Source: Cohnella cholangitidis
GTDB lineage: Bacteria > Bacillota > Bacilli > Paenibacillales > Paenibacillaceae
Direction: 5' to 3'
Assembly (NCBI RefSeq): GCF_014107495.1
Contig: NZ_CP041969.1
Coordinates: 4,389,501 to 4,453,500 of the forward strand
Length of the DNA: 64,000 bases
Shown: one piece after another, positions 33,507 through 41,983 of the stretch
Position numbering within the stretch: the stretch's first letter is position 1
How the letters are laid out: the number at the start of each line of letters is the position of its first letter
Position numbers and translations under genes: made by a program
Notes under the pieces: model-generated
Databases searched by the model: none
Told to the model about the DNA's origin: nothing
What the model saw: the letters and a program-made list of their open reading frames with translations, nothing else

Positions 33507-34025
33507 ATGCAACGGAATGAAACGAGCGGTTCGAAGGGCAACTACGTTCTGGAAGCTGCTACCGAGATCAGCACGGTACAGTTCGCCGAAGCTCTGGCTA
33601 AGTTTGCGGGACCGGGCGACGTTATCGCGCTGGACGGAGATTTAGGCGCTGGCAAGACAAGGTTCGCGAAGGCATACGCGGCCGCGATCGGCGTCGAAGG
33701 AATCGTGAACAGCCCTACTTATACGATTATTAAAGAATACGAGGGAGCGAAGTTCCCTTTTTACCATATGGACGTTTATCGGTTATCCCTGGAGGAAGCC
33801 GACGAGCTTGGATTGGACGAGTATTTTCACGGAAGCGGAGTCACATTGGTCGAATGGGCGTCGTTGATCGAGCCTATTTTACCTCCTGAACGGTTACATC
33901 TTTTCATAGAGACGACGGGGCCGGAATCGCGAACGATCGCTTGCCGCCCGGTCGGGCGGAGATATGAACTATGGTGCCGCGAATTAGAGCTGAAACCGAT
34001 TGAGAAGGAGGAGCCTACGGCATGA
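33507..34025 (+). CDS. tsaE: tRNA t6A biosynthesis ATPase TsaE
   Basis: 172 aa. Walker A DGDLGAGKTRFAKAYA, then VNSPTYTIIKEYEG and FYHMDVYRL, and EWASLIEPILP are TsaE landmarks. It is the ATPase of the TsaBDE complex that makes N6-threonylcarbamoyladenosine at tRNA position 37. Its 3' end overlaps tsaB (ATGA). The ATG at 33507 lies 8 bp after thiL. Confidence 0.92.
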   Translation: MQRNETSGSKGNYVLEAATEISTVQFAEALAKFAGPGDVIALDGDLGAGKTRFAKAYAAAIGVEGIVNSPTYTIIKEYEGAKFPFYHMDVYRLSLEEADELGLDEYFHGSGVTLVEWASLIEPILPPERLHLFIETTGPESRTIACRPVGRRYELWCRELELKPIEKEEPTA

Positions 34026-34816
34026 CAGCACGGGAAAACAAGGTTGAGAACGGCTCGGCGACGATGCTGAGCTTCGACACTTCGACGGGGGCTTTCGCGG
34101 CGGCAATCGTAAGGGACGGGAAACGGATAGATTCCATTGTCTCCTTCACCGAACGAAATCATTCGGTAAGAATTTTATCTGAGATCAAGGAGCTCCTGAA
34201 CCGCAACGGGATACAAGGCAAAGATTTGGATGCTATTGCCGTAGGACAGGGGCCGGGCTCCTATACGGGAGTCCGTATCGCGGTGACGGTGGCCAAAACG
34301 TTGGCTTGGACTTGGGACAAGCCGCTGATCGGCGTATCCAGCTTGGAATCATTAGCTTACGGGGCGTGGAATTCGTTGCGCAAGCCGGATGACAACCGGG
34401 CCGATGATCGAGCGATTTGGATCGTCCCCCTTATGGACGCAAGACGCGGCCAAGTCTATACTTCCCGTTACGAGGCAACGACAACCGGGGGATGGAGGGC
34501 TGTCGATACGGACGGCATTCGGTTGATCGCGGATTGGGCCAAGCGAATCGAGCAAGAAGCCACGCTTGATTCTAATGTTGCAGAAGTTTGGTTCGTGGGG
34601 GATATCTCTGCTCATCAAGCCGCGATCGAGCTCGCGGAGCAGTCCGGAGCCCGGCTTAGGACGATGAGCTTCGACATGGACGCGGAAGCAGTCGGACAGC
34701 TTGGGGAGTTGCGGTTCCGGTTAGGCGAACGGGATGATATTCATACATTCGTACCTAATTATACGCAATTGGCGGAAGCGGAGGCGAAGCTGCTTGCGGC
34801 TTCAAAGGGAGAGTAA
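34022..34816 (+). CDS. tsaB: t6A biosynthesis protein TsaB
   Basis: 264 aa, ATG 34022 with AAGGAGGAG upstream. MLSFDTSTGAFAAAIV, RNHSVRILSEIKELL, AIAVGQGPGSYTGVRIAVTVAKTLAW and PLMDARRGQVYTSRY show the ASKHA fold of TsaB, the scaffold partner of TsaD. The N-terminal extension of about 14 residues before MLSFDTS is slightly longer than usual. Central gene of the t6A operon. Confidence 0.92.
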   Translation: MTARENKVENGSATMLSFDTSTGAFAAAIVRDGKRIDSIVSFTERNHSVRILSEIKELLNRNGIQGKDLDAIAVGQGPGSYTGVRIAVTVAKTLAWTWDKPLIGVSSLESLAYGAWNSLRKPDDNRADDRAIWIVPLMDARRGQVYTSRYEATTTGGWRAVDTDGIRLIADWAKRIEQEATLDSNVAEVWFVGDISAHQAAIELAEQSGARLRTMSFDMDAEAVGQLGELRFRLGERDDIHTFVPNYTQLAEAEAKLLAASKGE

Positions 34817-34817
34817 C

Positions 34818-35315
34818 ATGTTGAACTACCGTTTGATGAATTTGCACGACATCGACGCCATCGTGGAGATCGAGCAAGAAGCTTTTACGGCTCCGTGGTC
34901 GGCCGAGGCTTTCCGCAATGAGTTGACGAATAATCTGTTCGCCAAATATATGATCATGGAGTCGGATAACGACATTATCGGTTACGGCGGAATGTGGCTT
35001 ATTATCGATGAAGCGCATGTGACGAACATCGCCGTGAGGACGCAATTTCAGGGGAAGGGCTACGGACGTTCGCTGTTAACCGAAATGATGAAGACGGCTT
35101 ATTTTCTCGGTGCCCGCCGCATGACGCTTGAAGTCAGGGTATCCAACGAGAGGGCGCAGTCCCTGTATCGCAAAATGGGTTTTTCGCCTTCCGGAGTCCG
35201 GCCTGCCTATTACTCGGACAATATGGAGGACGCGCTCATCATGTGGGCGGATCTCGGGACGGACGACGCGGATAACCCGGAATTCGCCGAAGCTTCGGAG
35301 GGGGAACAGGCATGA
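34818..35315 (+). CDS. rimI: Ribosomal protein N-acetyltransferase RimI
   Basis: 165 aa from ATG 34818, one base after the tsaB stop. GNAT fold: IEQEAFTAPWSAEAFRNEL, HVTNIAVRTQFQGKGYGRSLL (acetyl-CoA Q/RxxGxG/A loop), LEVRVSNERAQSLYRKMGF and the ADNMEDALIMW-type C-terminus. It acetylates the N-terminus of S18 in characterised bacteria. Its position between tsaB and tsaD is the classic one. The 3' end overlaps tsaD by ATGA. Confidence 0.9.
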   Translation: MLNYRLMNLHDIDAIVEIEQEAFTAPWSAEAFRNELTNNLFAKYMIMESDNDIIGYGGMWLIIDEAHVTNIAVRTQFQGKGYGRSLLTEMMKTAYFLGARRMTLEVRVSNERAQSLYRKMGFSPSGVRPAYYSDNMEDALIMWADLGTDDADNPEFAEASEGEQA

Positions 35316-36367
35316 ACGCAAGGAACGACGATTCAGCGGCGTCGCCGAAAGGCGATTACGTGCTGTTGGCGATAGAGACAAGCTGCGACGAAACGTCCGT
35401 CGCGGTCGTCCGGAACGGACGGGAAGTCTTGTCGAATATTATTTCGAGTCAGATCGACACGCATAAGCAATTCGGCGGAGTCGTGCCGGAGATCGCATCC
35501 CGCAAACACGTGGAGAGTATAACGATCATTCTTGAAGAAGCTCTGCGCGAGGCGGGAGTAAGCTTATCAGATATCGATGCGGTCGCGGTTACGCAAGGGC
35601 CGGGGCTGATCGGCGCGCTATTGGTCGGAGTCGTCGCGGCGAAAAGCTTGGCGCTGGCGCTTGACGTGCCTTTGATAGGAACCCATCATATCGCCGGTCA
35701 TATTTATGCCAATCATCTGGTGGGCGATATTTTATATCCTTCAATCGCTCTGGTCGTGTCCGGCGGCCATACGGAAATCGTTCTTCTCGAAGAAGAAGGG
35801 AAGTTTCGCATTATCGGCAGGACAAGGGACGACGCGGTAGGGGAAGCCTACGACAAAGTAGCCAGAGCGCTGCAATTTCCTTATCCAGGCGGTCCTTACG
35901 TAGACAAGCTGGCCCAAGAAGCAATGGAGGAGGTCGTTCTTCCCCGTTCTTGGCTGGAGCCGGACAGCTACGACTTCAGCTTCAGCGGCTTAAAGTCCGC
36001 GGTACTGTCGGAGATCAACCGCTCGCGGATGAAAGGGGAGTCCCCGGACTTCTCCGCGCTGGCGCGCGGGTTTCAGCAATCGGTAATCGACGTCGTAACC
36101 GGCAAGGCGATCAAAGCGGCCAAGGAGTTCGGCGCACGGCAAATGCTGCTGTGCGGGGGAGTCGCGGCCAATCGCGGATTACGCGAGCGGCTTAACTCCC
36201 TGTGCGAGGAAGAGGGGCTGCCTCTGATTATCCCGCCTAATAAGCTATGTACGGATAACGCGGCTATGATCGCGGCCGCGGCCGACCTGAAATGGCGGCG
36301 CGGACAGTTCTCTACTCTCGATCTCAAAGCGGAACCGATTCTTTCGCTAGAGGATTGGTCGGTTTAA
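35312..36367 (+). CDS. tsaD: tRNA threonylcarbamoyltransferase TsaD (Gcp)
   Basis: 351 aa. LLAIETSCDETSVAVV, VVPEIASRKHVE, AVTQGPGLIGALLVGV, GTHHIAGHIYANHL (metal His pair near 127 and 131) and LLCGGVAANRGLRERL are the Kae1/TsaD motifs. It transfers threonylcarbamoyl to A37 of ANN-decoding tRNAs. Last gene of the thiL-tsaD operon. As in B. subtilis, the gene complement beyond it leads to a ydiF-type ABC-F gene, here with leuA inserted between. Confidence 0.94.
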   Translation: MNARNDDSAASPKGDYVLLAIETSCDETSVAVVRNGREVLSNIISSQIDTHKQFGGVVPEIASRKHVESITIILEEALREAGVSLSDIDAVAVTQGPGLIGALLVGVVAAKSLALALDVPLIGTHHIAGHIYANHLVGDILYPSIALVVSGGHTEIVLLEEEGKFRIIGRTRDDAVGEAYDKVARALQFPYPGGPYVDKLAQEAMEEVVLPRSWLEPDSYDFSFSGLKSAVLSEINRSRMKGESPDFSALARGFQQSVIDVVTGKAIKAAKEFGARQMLLCGGVAANRGLRERLNSLCEEEGLPLIIPPNKLCTDNAAMIAAAADLKWRRGQFSTLDLKAEPILSLEDWSV

Positions 36368-36391
36368 CGAAAATTTTTTTGAAGCCATGAG

Positions 36392-36420
36392 TTGACAGAT
36401 GAATTTTCGGTGAATATAAT
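36392..36420 (+). promoter_or_regulatory. Consensus promoter of the T-box/leuA transcript
   Basis: TTGACA (36392-36397), a 17-bp spacer and TATAAT (36415-36420): a perfect sigma-A promoter about 760 bp before leuA. Confidence 0.9.
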
Positions 36421-36458
36421 AAAAACCAATCCCGATGGGGAACATACTTATACGAAAC

Positions 36459-36732
36459 GCGATGAACAGGAACAGTAGGGCTAACCCGGATTACAGAGAG
36501 CTGCGGGACGGTGCAACGCAGTAGATGGGAGTCTGAAACTCGCCTGGGAGCGGATGAGCGGAACATTCGGATTTTGTCGGATGCGTACATTCATACGGCT
36601 AACCCCCGTGATCAGGTCCGAGCGGATATTTCCGGCCGAGCATGAACGGCAATAGGAAATATCAACGAGAGTGGTACCGCGGATGGCTAAATTTAGCCCG
36701 CCGTCTCTTATATAGAGACGGTGGGCTTTTAT
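36459..36732 (+). promoter_or_regulatory. T-box riboswitch 1, leucine (CUC) specific
   Basis: Stem I landmarks (ACAGAGAGCTGCGGG, GGTGCAACGCAGTAGA) lead to the specifier CTC at 36539-36541 after CTGAAA. The T-box AGAGTGGTACCGCGG is at 36668-36682; its TGGT would pair with an ACCA tRNA end (discriminator A, as in tRNA-Leu). The terminator arms are GCCCGCCGTCTC and GAGACGGTGGGC (36696-36726), followed by TTTT. Uncharged tRNA-Leu would favour the antiterminator. Confidence 0.9.
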
Positions 36733-36745
36733 ATTTCTATACGCA

Positions 36746-37063
36746 ATGAACGGGAGTAGTAGGAATTTCCTCGGGAACAGAGAGCTGTGGGTCGGTGCGA
36801 CGCAGCCGAAGAGGAACCGAACTCGCCCGGGAGCGGAACGGTGGAGCGGAATACGGCGCAAGTTCGGCCGTCTTCAGGTACATCGGTTCGGTTGGCCCCC
36901 GATATAGGGCGCTCGTCATCTTCGATCTACCGAAAGGTCGACGATGGCGCACAAGTGGGAGGAACAAGTTCGTCCGTCGGAAGACGAACTCCTTCAAGCA
37001 GAGTGGTACCGCGGCGGCCTATGGGCCCGTCGTCTCTAGCCTTAAGAGACGACGGGCTTTTTG
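36746..37063 (+). promoter_or_regulatory. T-box riboswitch 2, leucine (CUC) specific, in tandem
   Basis: A second complete T-box: AACAGAGAGCTGTGGG, GGTGCGACGCAG, specifier CTC at 36822-36824 after CCGAA, T-box GAGTGGTACCGCGG at 37001-37014, and terminator GCCCGTCGTCTCT / AGAGACGACGGGC (37025-37057) followed by TTTTT. No gene lies between the two, so both must be antiterminated for leuA to be transcribed. Confidence 0.9.
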
Positions 37064-37177
37064 CGTTATCCGGCGGCCGTAAGCAGCGCACTTATCGTTG
37101 CCGGATCTAGCTGACCGTCGATCTCTTAGATGGATCCTACATCCCGAGCGGGATGAAATCTAAGGAGGTTAACCCCT

Positions 37178-38776
37178 ATGACAAACACTAATGACAACGC
37201 AAACGTAATCGTTACGCCGACATCTGCCAAACGCCGCATTCAAATATTTGACACGACGCTCAGGGATGGAGAGCAAGCTCCGGGCGCTTCCATGAAGCCC
37301 GAACAGAAGATCGTCATCGCCCGCCAATTGGCCCGCATGGGAGTCGATATTATCGAGCCCGGTTTCTCGATCTCGAGCCCCGGCGAATTCCAAGCGATCC
37401 AGCAAATTTCACGCGAGCTGCAGAACGTGGAAATATGCGGATTCGCCCGGTGCGTCAAGGCGGATATCGATTCCGCCGTCGCCGCTACCCAAGATGCCGC
37501 GCGCCGCAGGCTACATCTGTTTATCTCCGCATCGCAGATCCATTTGGACTTCCAACTGCGCAAGACGCAGGATCAAGTCATCGAGATGCTTCGCGGAATG
37601 GTCGCCTACGGCAAACAATTCGTCGACCAGATCGAATTTTCTCCGATGGACGCCTCCCGTTCGAGCGAGGAATTCCTTTACCGTGTAGTCGAAGCGGCCA
37701 TCGAAGAGGGCGCGACGATCATCAATATCCCGGATACGATGGGATACGCGCTGCCTGAAGAATTCGGTCCTTTGTTCACCCGGGTACGCCAGAACGTACG
37801 CGGCGGTGACAAAGTCATCTACAGTACCCATTGCCATAACGATCTGGGATTGGCGGTTGCCAACAGCTTGGCGGCTATCCGTCATGGCGTAACGCAAGTC
37901 GAAGTCAGCGTGAACGGGGTCGGCGAGCGCGCGGGCAACTGTTCGCTGGAGGAGTTGGTCATGGCGATCGAAACCCGGGGCGACTCGATGGGCGTAGAAA
38001 CCGGAATCGCGCCCGAACACATTTACGAAACCTCCCGTCTCGTTAGCCGCACGATGCATTTCCCGATCGCGTTCAATAAGCCTATCGTTGGACGCAACGC
38101 CTTCCAGCACGAGTCCGGCATTCACCAAGACGGCTTGCTGAAAAACCGCAACACATACGAGATCATGGACCCGGAAGCGATGGGCATCCCTCGCAGCATG
38201 ATTATTTTGGGCAAGCATTCCGGGCGCCACGCGATCAAGCATCGCGTATCCGAATTCGGCATCAAGCTGGGCGATTCGGAAATGGAAGATCTGTATAATC
38301 GGTTCAAAGAGACGGCGGACGAGCAGAAAATCATTACGGACGACGTTCTGATGCAGCTTGTCGGAGAATCCACGGATACGATCGTTCAGCCGTATTCCTT
38401 GGTCGATCTGCAAGTGTTGGCAGGATCGAACCGCTCGCGAATCGCGTCCGTGACGATCTTCAGTTCCGAGGACGGCGAGGAACGTACGTACACCGGCGCC
38501 GGGGAAGGGCCGCTCGAAGCGGTTATCCAGTGCATTCGCGAGGCGATGCCGGTAGATGCGGTGTTCGAGGATTTGGAGCTTCACTCCTTATCCACGGGGG
38601 AGGACGCATCCGGCGAAGCCGTAGTTACGGTCATTAGCGGAGGACAGAGAAACATCGGAACGGCCATTCACAAGGACATTATTCTGGCGGCGGCCAAAGC
38701 TTATGTAGCCGCGGTCAACGGAGTCATTATGGCCCGCAAGATGACCGAAGCTCGCCAGGAAGCATCGGGCGAATAA
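37178..38776 (+). CDS. leuA: 2-isopropylmalate synthase
   Basis: 532 aa, ATG with AAGGAGG nine bases upstream. RIQIFDTTLRDGEQAPGASM, IEPGFSISSPGEF, YSTHCHNDLGLAVANSLAA (metal His pair), VEVSVNGVGERAGNCSLEE, FQHESGIHQDGLL mark the DRE-TIM barrel, and the C-terminal 130 residues are the leucine-binding regulatory domain. It condenses acetyl-CoA with 2-oxoisovalerate in the first step of leucine synthesis. Control is by two leucine T-boxes plus, presumably, feedback inhibition. No other leu genes are visible in the window. Confidence 0.93.
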   Translation: MTNTNDNANVIVTPTSAKRRIQIFDTTLRDGEQAPGASMKPEQKIVIARQLARMGVDIIEPGFSISSPGEFQAIQQISRELQNVEICGFARCVKADIDSAVAATQDAARRRLHLFISASQIHLDFQLRKTQDQVIEMLRGMVAYGKQFVDQIEFSPMDASRSSEEFLYRVVEAAIEEGATIINIPDTMGYALPEEFGPLFTRVRQNVRGGDKVIYSTHCHNDLGLAVANSLAAIRHGVTQVEVSVNGVGERAGNCSLEELVMAIETRGDSMGVETGIAPEHIYETSRLVSRTMHFPIAFNKPIVGRNAFQHESGIHQDGLLKNRNTYEIMDPEAMGIPRSMIILGKHSGRHAIKHRVSEFGIKLGDSEMEDLYNRFKETADEQKIITDDVLMQLVGESTDTIVQPYSLVDLQVLAGSNRSRIASVTIFSSEDGEERTYTGAGEGPLEAVIQCIREAMPVDAVFEDLELHSLSTGEDASGEAVVTVISGGQRNIGTAIHKDIILAAAKAYVAAVNGVIMARKMTEARQEASGE

Positions 38777-38800
38777 GAGTAGCGCGAACGCCTGGCTCAT

Positions 38801-38874
38801 CTAAGCCGCTGCCAGCGGTCTAAATGGACGACAACCAGAAAAAGCAGGGCTCTAAGCTGCTGCCAGCGGTCTAC
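38801..38874. repeat. 51-bp array C, two hairpin units
   Basis: CTAAGCCGCTGCCAGCGGTC at 38801 and CTAAGCTGCTGCCAGCGGTC at 38852 are exactly 51 bp apart. CCGCT pairs with AGCGG. The spacer between them is not itself repeated. A single relative is at 16213. The period equals that of arrays A and B, although the sequence differs. Confidence 0.75.
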
Positions 38875-38904
38875 GCGCCTGCCACCAACGACCCAAACAT
38901 TTAA

Positions 38905-38954
38905 AGGCCATTCCTTACACCGTCGGATACGGCTATGGAATGGCTTTTTTTTTT
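38905..38954 (+). terminator. Terminator of leuA
   Basis: GCCATTCC (38907-38914) pairs with GGAATGGC (38937-38944) and is followed by ten T. Confidence 0.8.
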
Positions 38955-38978
38955 ACCAAAAAACGAAGGGATAACGTT

Positions 38979-39246
38979 GTGGACAAACTTATCCACAATG
39001 CATGTGCATAATGTGGACAATAGCAAAAATTCGTTGGTACAACAACGATGTAATAAAGTTGCAATTGGGATGAGTTTTTCACAAGTTACGTGTGGAAAGT
39101 GTGGATAATGTGGATAAAATCATAGAAAACGATATCCATCTGCAAAAAGCGACAAAAAAAGCTTGCGTATCAACAGGTTCAGGAGAATGTCATTCTATCC
39201 CTTACCCTTTAGTTTGTACGCAAGCTGTGTATAACTGTGTGAATAA
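38979..39246. promoter_or_regulatory. Intergenic DnaA-box cluster
   Basis: Three perfect DnaA boxes, TTATCCACA at 38989-38997 and TGTGGATAA (its complement) at 39100-39108 and 39109-39117, lie among near-matches: TGTGGACAA at 38979 and 39012, TGTGGAAAG at 39091, TGTGTATAA at 39226 and TGTGAATAA at 39238. There is no gene in this gap. B. subtilis has, as I recall, a DnaA-box cluster in the gcp-ydiF gap that dampens replication initiation; the neighbouring genes here are the tsaD(gcp)/leuA block and the ydiF-type gene. Confidence 0.8.
39154..39226 (-). terminator. Terminator of the ABC-F gene
   Basis: On the minus strand AGCTTGCGTA (39226-39217) and TACGCAAGCT (39169-39160) pair perfectly over a 47-nt loop that contains AGAATGACATTCT, then a T run. 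It lies within the DnaA-box cluster. Confidence 0.65.
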
Positions 39247-39268
39247 TAATATTCCAGCTCTTATGGGA

Positions 39269-41185
39269 TTAATCTTCCATTAATGCTTCCCAAGTCTGAT
39301 AAACTTCATCCAAAGCTTCACGTTTTAAGTCGGCATCGGTCTGCAACTCTCTTAGCTTCATGTAATCCGTCGTCATTTCCGGCGATGCCATTTCTTGTTC
39401 GAGCGTGGCAAGCTCGTTCTCTAACCGCGCGATTTCGGCCTCGGCTTGCTCTCGCTTTCTGGCGCGCGCGCGATCCTCTCGTTTGGCTTGCTTATCCGCT
39501 TCATAGCTGCTGACGGCGGGTTGCGAAGCGGGGGAGGAAATGTCGTTCTGTGACGACGCCCATTCCTTCATCTCCTCCTTTTTGGCTACCATATCGTCAT
39601 AATTTCCCAGGAAATGCTCGGCGCCGTCCGAAGCCATTTCGACAATACGATCGGCGATCCGGTTTAGGAAGTACCGGTCATGGGAAACGAAGATAAGCGT
39701 GCCATCGTATTCTTCCAAAGCGGCTTCGAGCACTTCTCGGCTCATCAGATCCAAATGGTTCGTAGGCTCATCGAGCAGGAGGACGTTCGCTTTTCGAAGC
39801 ATAAGCTTCGACAGCGCTACCCGCGCCTTTTCACCGCCGCTTAGCGCGCTTACTTTCTTCCGAACGTCATCGCCGCTGAATAGAAAGTTGCCTAAGACGG
39901 TGCGGATTTCCGCTTCCGGGTGCATGGCGAAGGCGCTCCATACTTCCTCTAACACCGTATTTGCCGGGTTAAGCTCCCTTTGCTCCTGATCATAGTAGCC
40001 GAGAGAGACGCCGGCACCCCATTCAATGACTCCCGAACGCAAGGGGAGCTTATCGATTAACGCACGGAGCAGGGTCGTTTTGCCGACTCCGTTAGGACCA
40101 AGCAGCGCCAGCCGTTCCCCTCTCTTGACTTCGAAGCTGACGTTTCGAAATAGGGGCGCCATCTCTTCCTTAGGCGCGGCGGAACAATTAATGGCTCTTA
40201 GAACTTCTTTGCCGCTGCGGCGTTCCGTCGAGAAGGAAAAGCTCGCTTGGCGCAGCGTGTTAGGTTTCTCCAAACGTTCGATTCTCTCGAGAGCGTTGCG
40301 CCTGCTCTGAGCGCGACGCGTCGTTGAGGCTCGGGCAAGATTGCGCTGCACGAAATCTTCCATGCGGGAAATTTCTTTGCGTTGTTGCTCATATAACTTG
40401 AGCTGTTGAGCGAAAGAAGCGGCTTTCAGATCCATGAACCGGCTGTAGTTGCCCGTATAACGGGTTGCCGCATGCCGCTCGATCTCGACGATGGCCGTTA
40501 CGGTGGCATCGAGGAAGTAACGGTCATGGGATACGATCACCATAGCCCCGGCGTACGATCTTAGATACTGCTCCAACCAAGTGAGCGTTTCGATGTCCAG
40601 ATGGTTGGTAGGCTCATCTAGCAACAGCAGTTCGGGTTGAACGAGCAACAGCCGGGCAAGCGCGAGCCTTGTACGCTGGCCTCCGCTTAAAGAGGACACT
40701 TCGGTATCCGGCGCGAAGTTTCCAAAGCCCATTCCGTGGAGAATGCTGCGGATGCGGTTTTTCATCTCGAATCCGCCGTTCTCGCGGAACTTTTCGCTTA
40801 AGTCGGCGTATTGGGCAAGTAGCGCTTCGTATTTCGCCGCGTTCTCCAGCTCTTGGGGATCCGAGACCCGCGCTTCTAGCTCCTGTAACATTTTCTCTTG
40901 TTCGAGCAGAGGCCCGAAAGCCGAATTCATTTCTTCGATAATCGTTCGATGGCCTTGCAATCCGCCGTTCTGGGCGAGATAGCCGATTTTCAGCTCTCTT
41001 GGCTTGGACACCGAGCCGGTATCGGCGGTCAATTCCCCGGCCAAGATGCGAAGGAACGTAGATTTGCCCGCGCCGTTGACGCCGACGAGGCCGATGCGGT
41101 CGCGTTCGTTAATCTGCAGCGAAACTCCGTCTAGCACGGGAGTAACGCCGTAATGTTTGGTTATGCTGGATGCTTGTAATAACAA
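39269..41185 (-). CDS. ydiF: ABC-F family ATPase (YdiF type)
   Basis: 638 aa from TTG 41185, with GGAGGG seven bases upstream (the longer frame from 41356 has no ribosome site). Two ATPase domains: GVNGAGKSTFLRIL with LSGGQRTRLALARLLL, and GPNGVGKTTLLRAL with LSGGEKARVALSKLML; each Walker B is LLLLDEPTNHLD. Between them is the basic ABC-F linker, and the C-terminus is a charged coiled coil (about 545-638). No membrane domain is present. ABC-F proteins act on the ribosome, in elongation or antibiotic protection. Gene position matches B. subtilis ydiF. Confidence 0.9.
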   Translation of the reverse strand: MLLQASSITKHYGVTPVLDGVSLQINERDRIGLVGVNGAGKSTFLRILAGELTADTGSVSKPRELKIGYLAQNGGLQGHRTIIEEMNSAFGPLLEQEKMLQELEARVSDPQELENAAKYEALLAQYADLSEKFRENGGFEMKNRIRSILHGMGFGNFAPDTEVSSLSGGQRTRLALARLLLVQPELLLLDEPTNHLDIETLTWLEQYLRSYAGAMVIVSHDRYFLDATVTAIVEIERHAATRYTGNYSRFMDLKAASFAQQLKLYEQQRKEISRMEDFVQRNLARASTTRRAQSRRNALERIERLEKPNTLRQASFSFSTERRSGKEVLRAINCSAAPKEEMAPLFRNVSFEVKRGERLALLGPNGVGKTTLLRALIDKLPLRSGVIEWGAGVSLGYYDQEQRELNPANTVLEEVWSAFAMHPEAEIRTVLGNFLFSGDDVRKKVSALSGGEKARVALSKLMLRKANVLLLDEPTNHLDLMSREVLEAALEEYDGTLIFVSHDRYFLNRIADRIVEMASDGAEHFLGNYDDMVAKKEEMKEWASSQNDISSPASQPAVSSYEADKQAKREDRARARKREQAEAEIARLENELATLEQEMASPEMTTDYMKLRELQTDADLKREALDEVYQTWEALMED

Positions 41186-41268
41186 GAGGAATCCCTCCGA
41201 CGAGTTCTTTTCGACGATACCCTCCAAGTTTACCGTAAATGCGCAAGGAATGTCCAAACCGTTATTCT

Positions 41269-41298
41269 TTGGCGAAAAAAGCCATTCAGTGATAAAAT
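41269..41298 (+). promoter_or_regulatory. Putative promoter of the 5-FTHF cyclo-ligase gene
   Basis: TTGGCG (41269-41274), an 18-bp spacer and TAAAAT (41293-41298). RNA would start near 41305, after the in-frame ATG at 41297, which supports the start at 41342. Confidence 0.5.
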
Positions 41299-41341
41299 GA
41301 AAATAGATTTTCATGGAGTCAAGAAGGTAGGCTTGCCGGTC

Positions 41342-41971
41342 ATGGTTGAAGATCAAGGGATTGCCGAGAAGAAGGTTCAGTGGCGGCGTCGAATGACGTC
41401 CGTACGAGACGGATTATCGGCCGAGGAGAGGGACATGCGTTCCGTGAAGCTATGCGGCATAGCCGAGAACGAGGTGCTTAGCCCGATTAGGAAGCGGCTG
41501 GGACGACCGTTGGCTCTATGCGCATATGCTCCTTTCCGTTCGGAAGCTTCCCCGCTGCCCATGCTCCATGCCTGTTGGGAACAAGGGGATCAGATCTTTG
41601 CTCCTAGAATAGCGCACGGCGGAGAAGGAATGGAGTTGCGCAAGGTCGAAGCATTGACTGACTGGATTCCCGGTAAATGGGGAGTTCCGGAGCCGGATCC
41701 CGAAAGAACTTTTCTAATAGAAGGAACGCATCCTCTGGACGTCGTGCTCGTGCCGGGCATTGCTTATCACATAGAAGGCGGGAGATTAGGATACGGGGGC
41801 GGCTATTACGATCGCCTATACGCGGAAAGACGACGTACATACCGCGGGGAGACGTTATGGATCGGGTTTGCATTCGGCGAACAGGTCGTATCGGAACCTT
41901 TGCCGATCGAGCCGCATGATCTGCGATTACAGGGGCTGGCCACGGATGAACGGATGATTTGGTTTAGATAG
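41342..41971 (+). CDS. 5-formyltetrahydrofolate cyclo-ligase
   Basis: 209 aa from ATG 41342. KKVQWRRRMTSVRDGLSAEER (N-terminal basic ATP site), YAPFRSEASPLPML, WGVPEPDP, DVVLVPGIAYHIEGGRLGYGGGYYDRLYAE (P-loop-like GGRLGxGGGxYD motif) and GFAFGEQVVSEPLPIEPHD define the MTHFS family. It converts 5-formyl-THF to 5,10-methenyl-THF using ATP. Followed by moaC after 12 bp, so it may share that transcript. Confidence 0.9.
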   Translation: MVEDQGIAEKKVQWRRRMTSVRDGLSAEERDMRSVKLCGIAENEVLSPIRKRLGRPLALCAYAPFRSEASPLPMLHACWEQGDQIFAPRIAHGGEGMELRKVEALTDWIPGKWGVPEPDPERTFLIEGTHPLDVVLVPGIAYHIEGGRLGYGGGYYDRLYAERRRTYRGETLWIGFAFGEQVVSEPLPIEPHDLRLQGLATDERMIWFR

Positions 41972-41983
41972 GGGGATTAGATA

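Noticed and set aside
37511..38584. 357-codon open frame on the minus strand inside leuA
   Set aside because: Shadow of leuA third-position bias; the translated product is rich in Arg and His with no recognisable domain.
38979..39246. Replication origin
   Set aside because: No dnaA, dnaN or other origin genes and no obvious AT-rich unwinding element; a DnaA-titrating cluster fits better.
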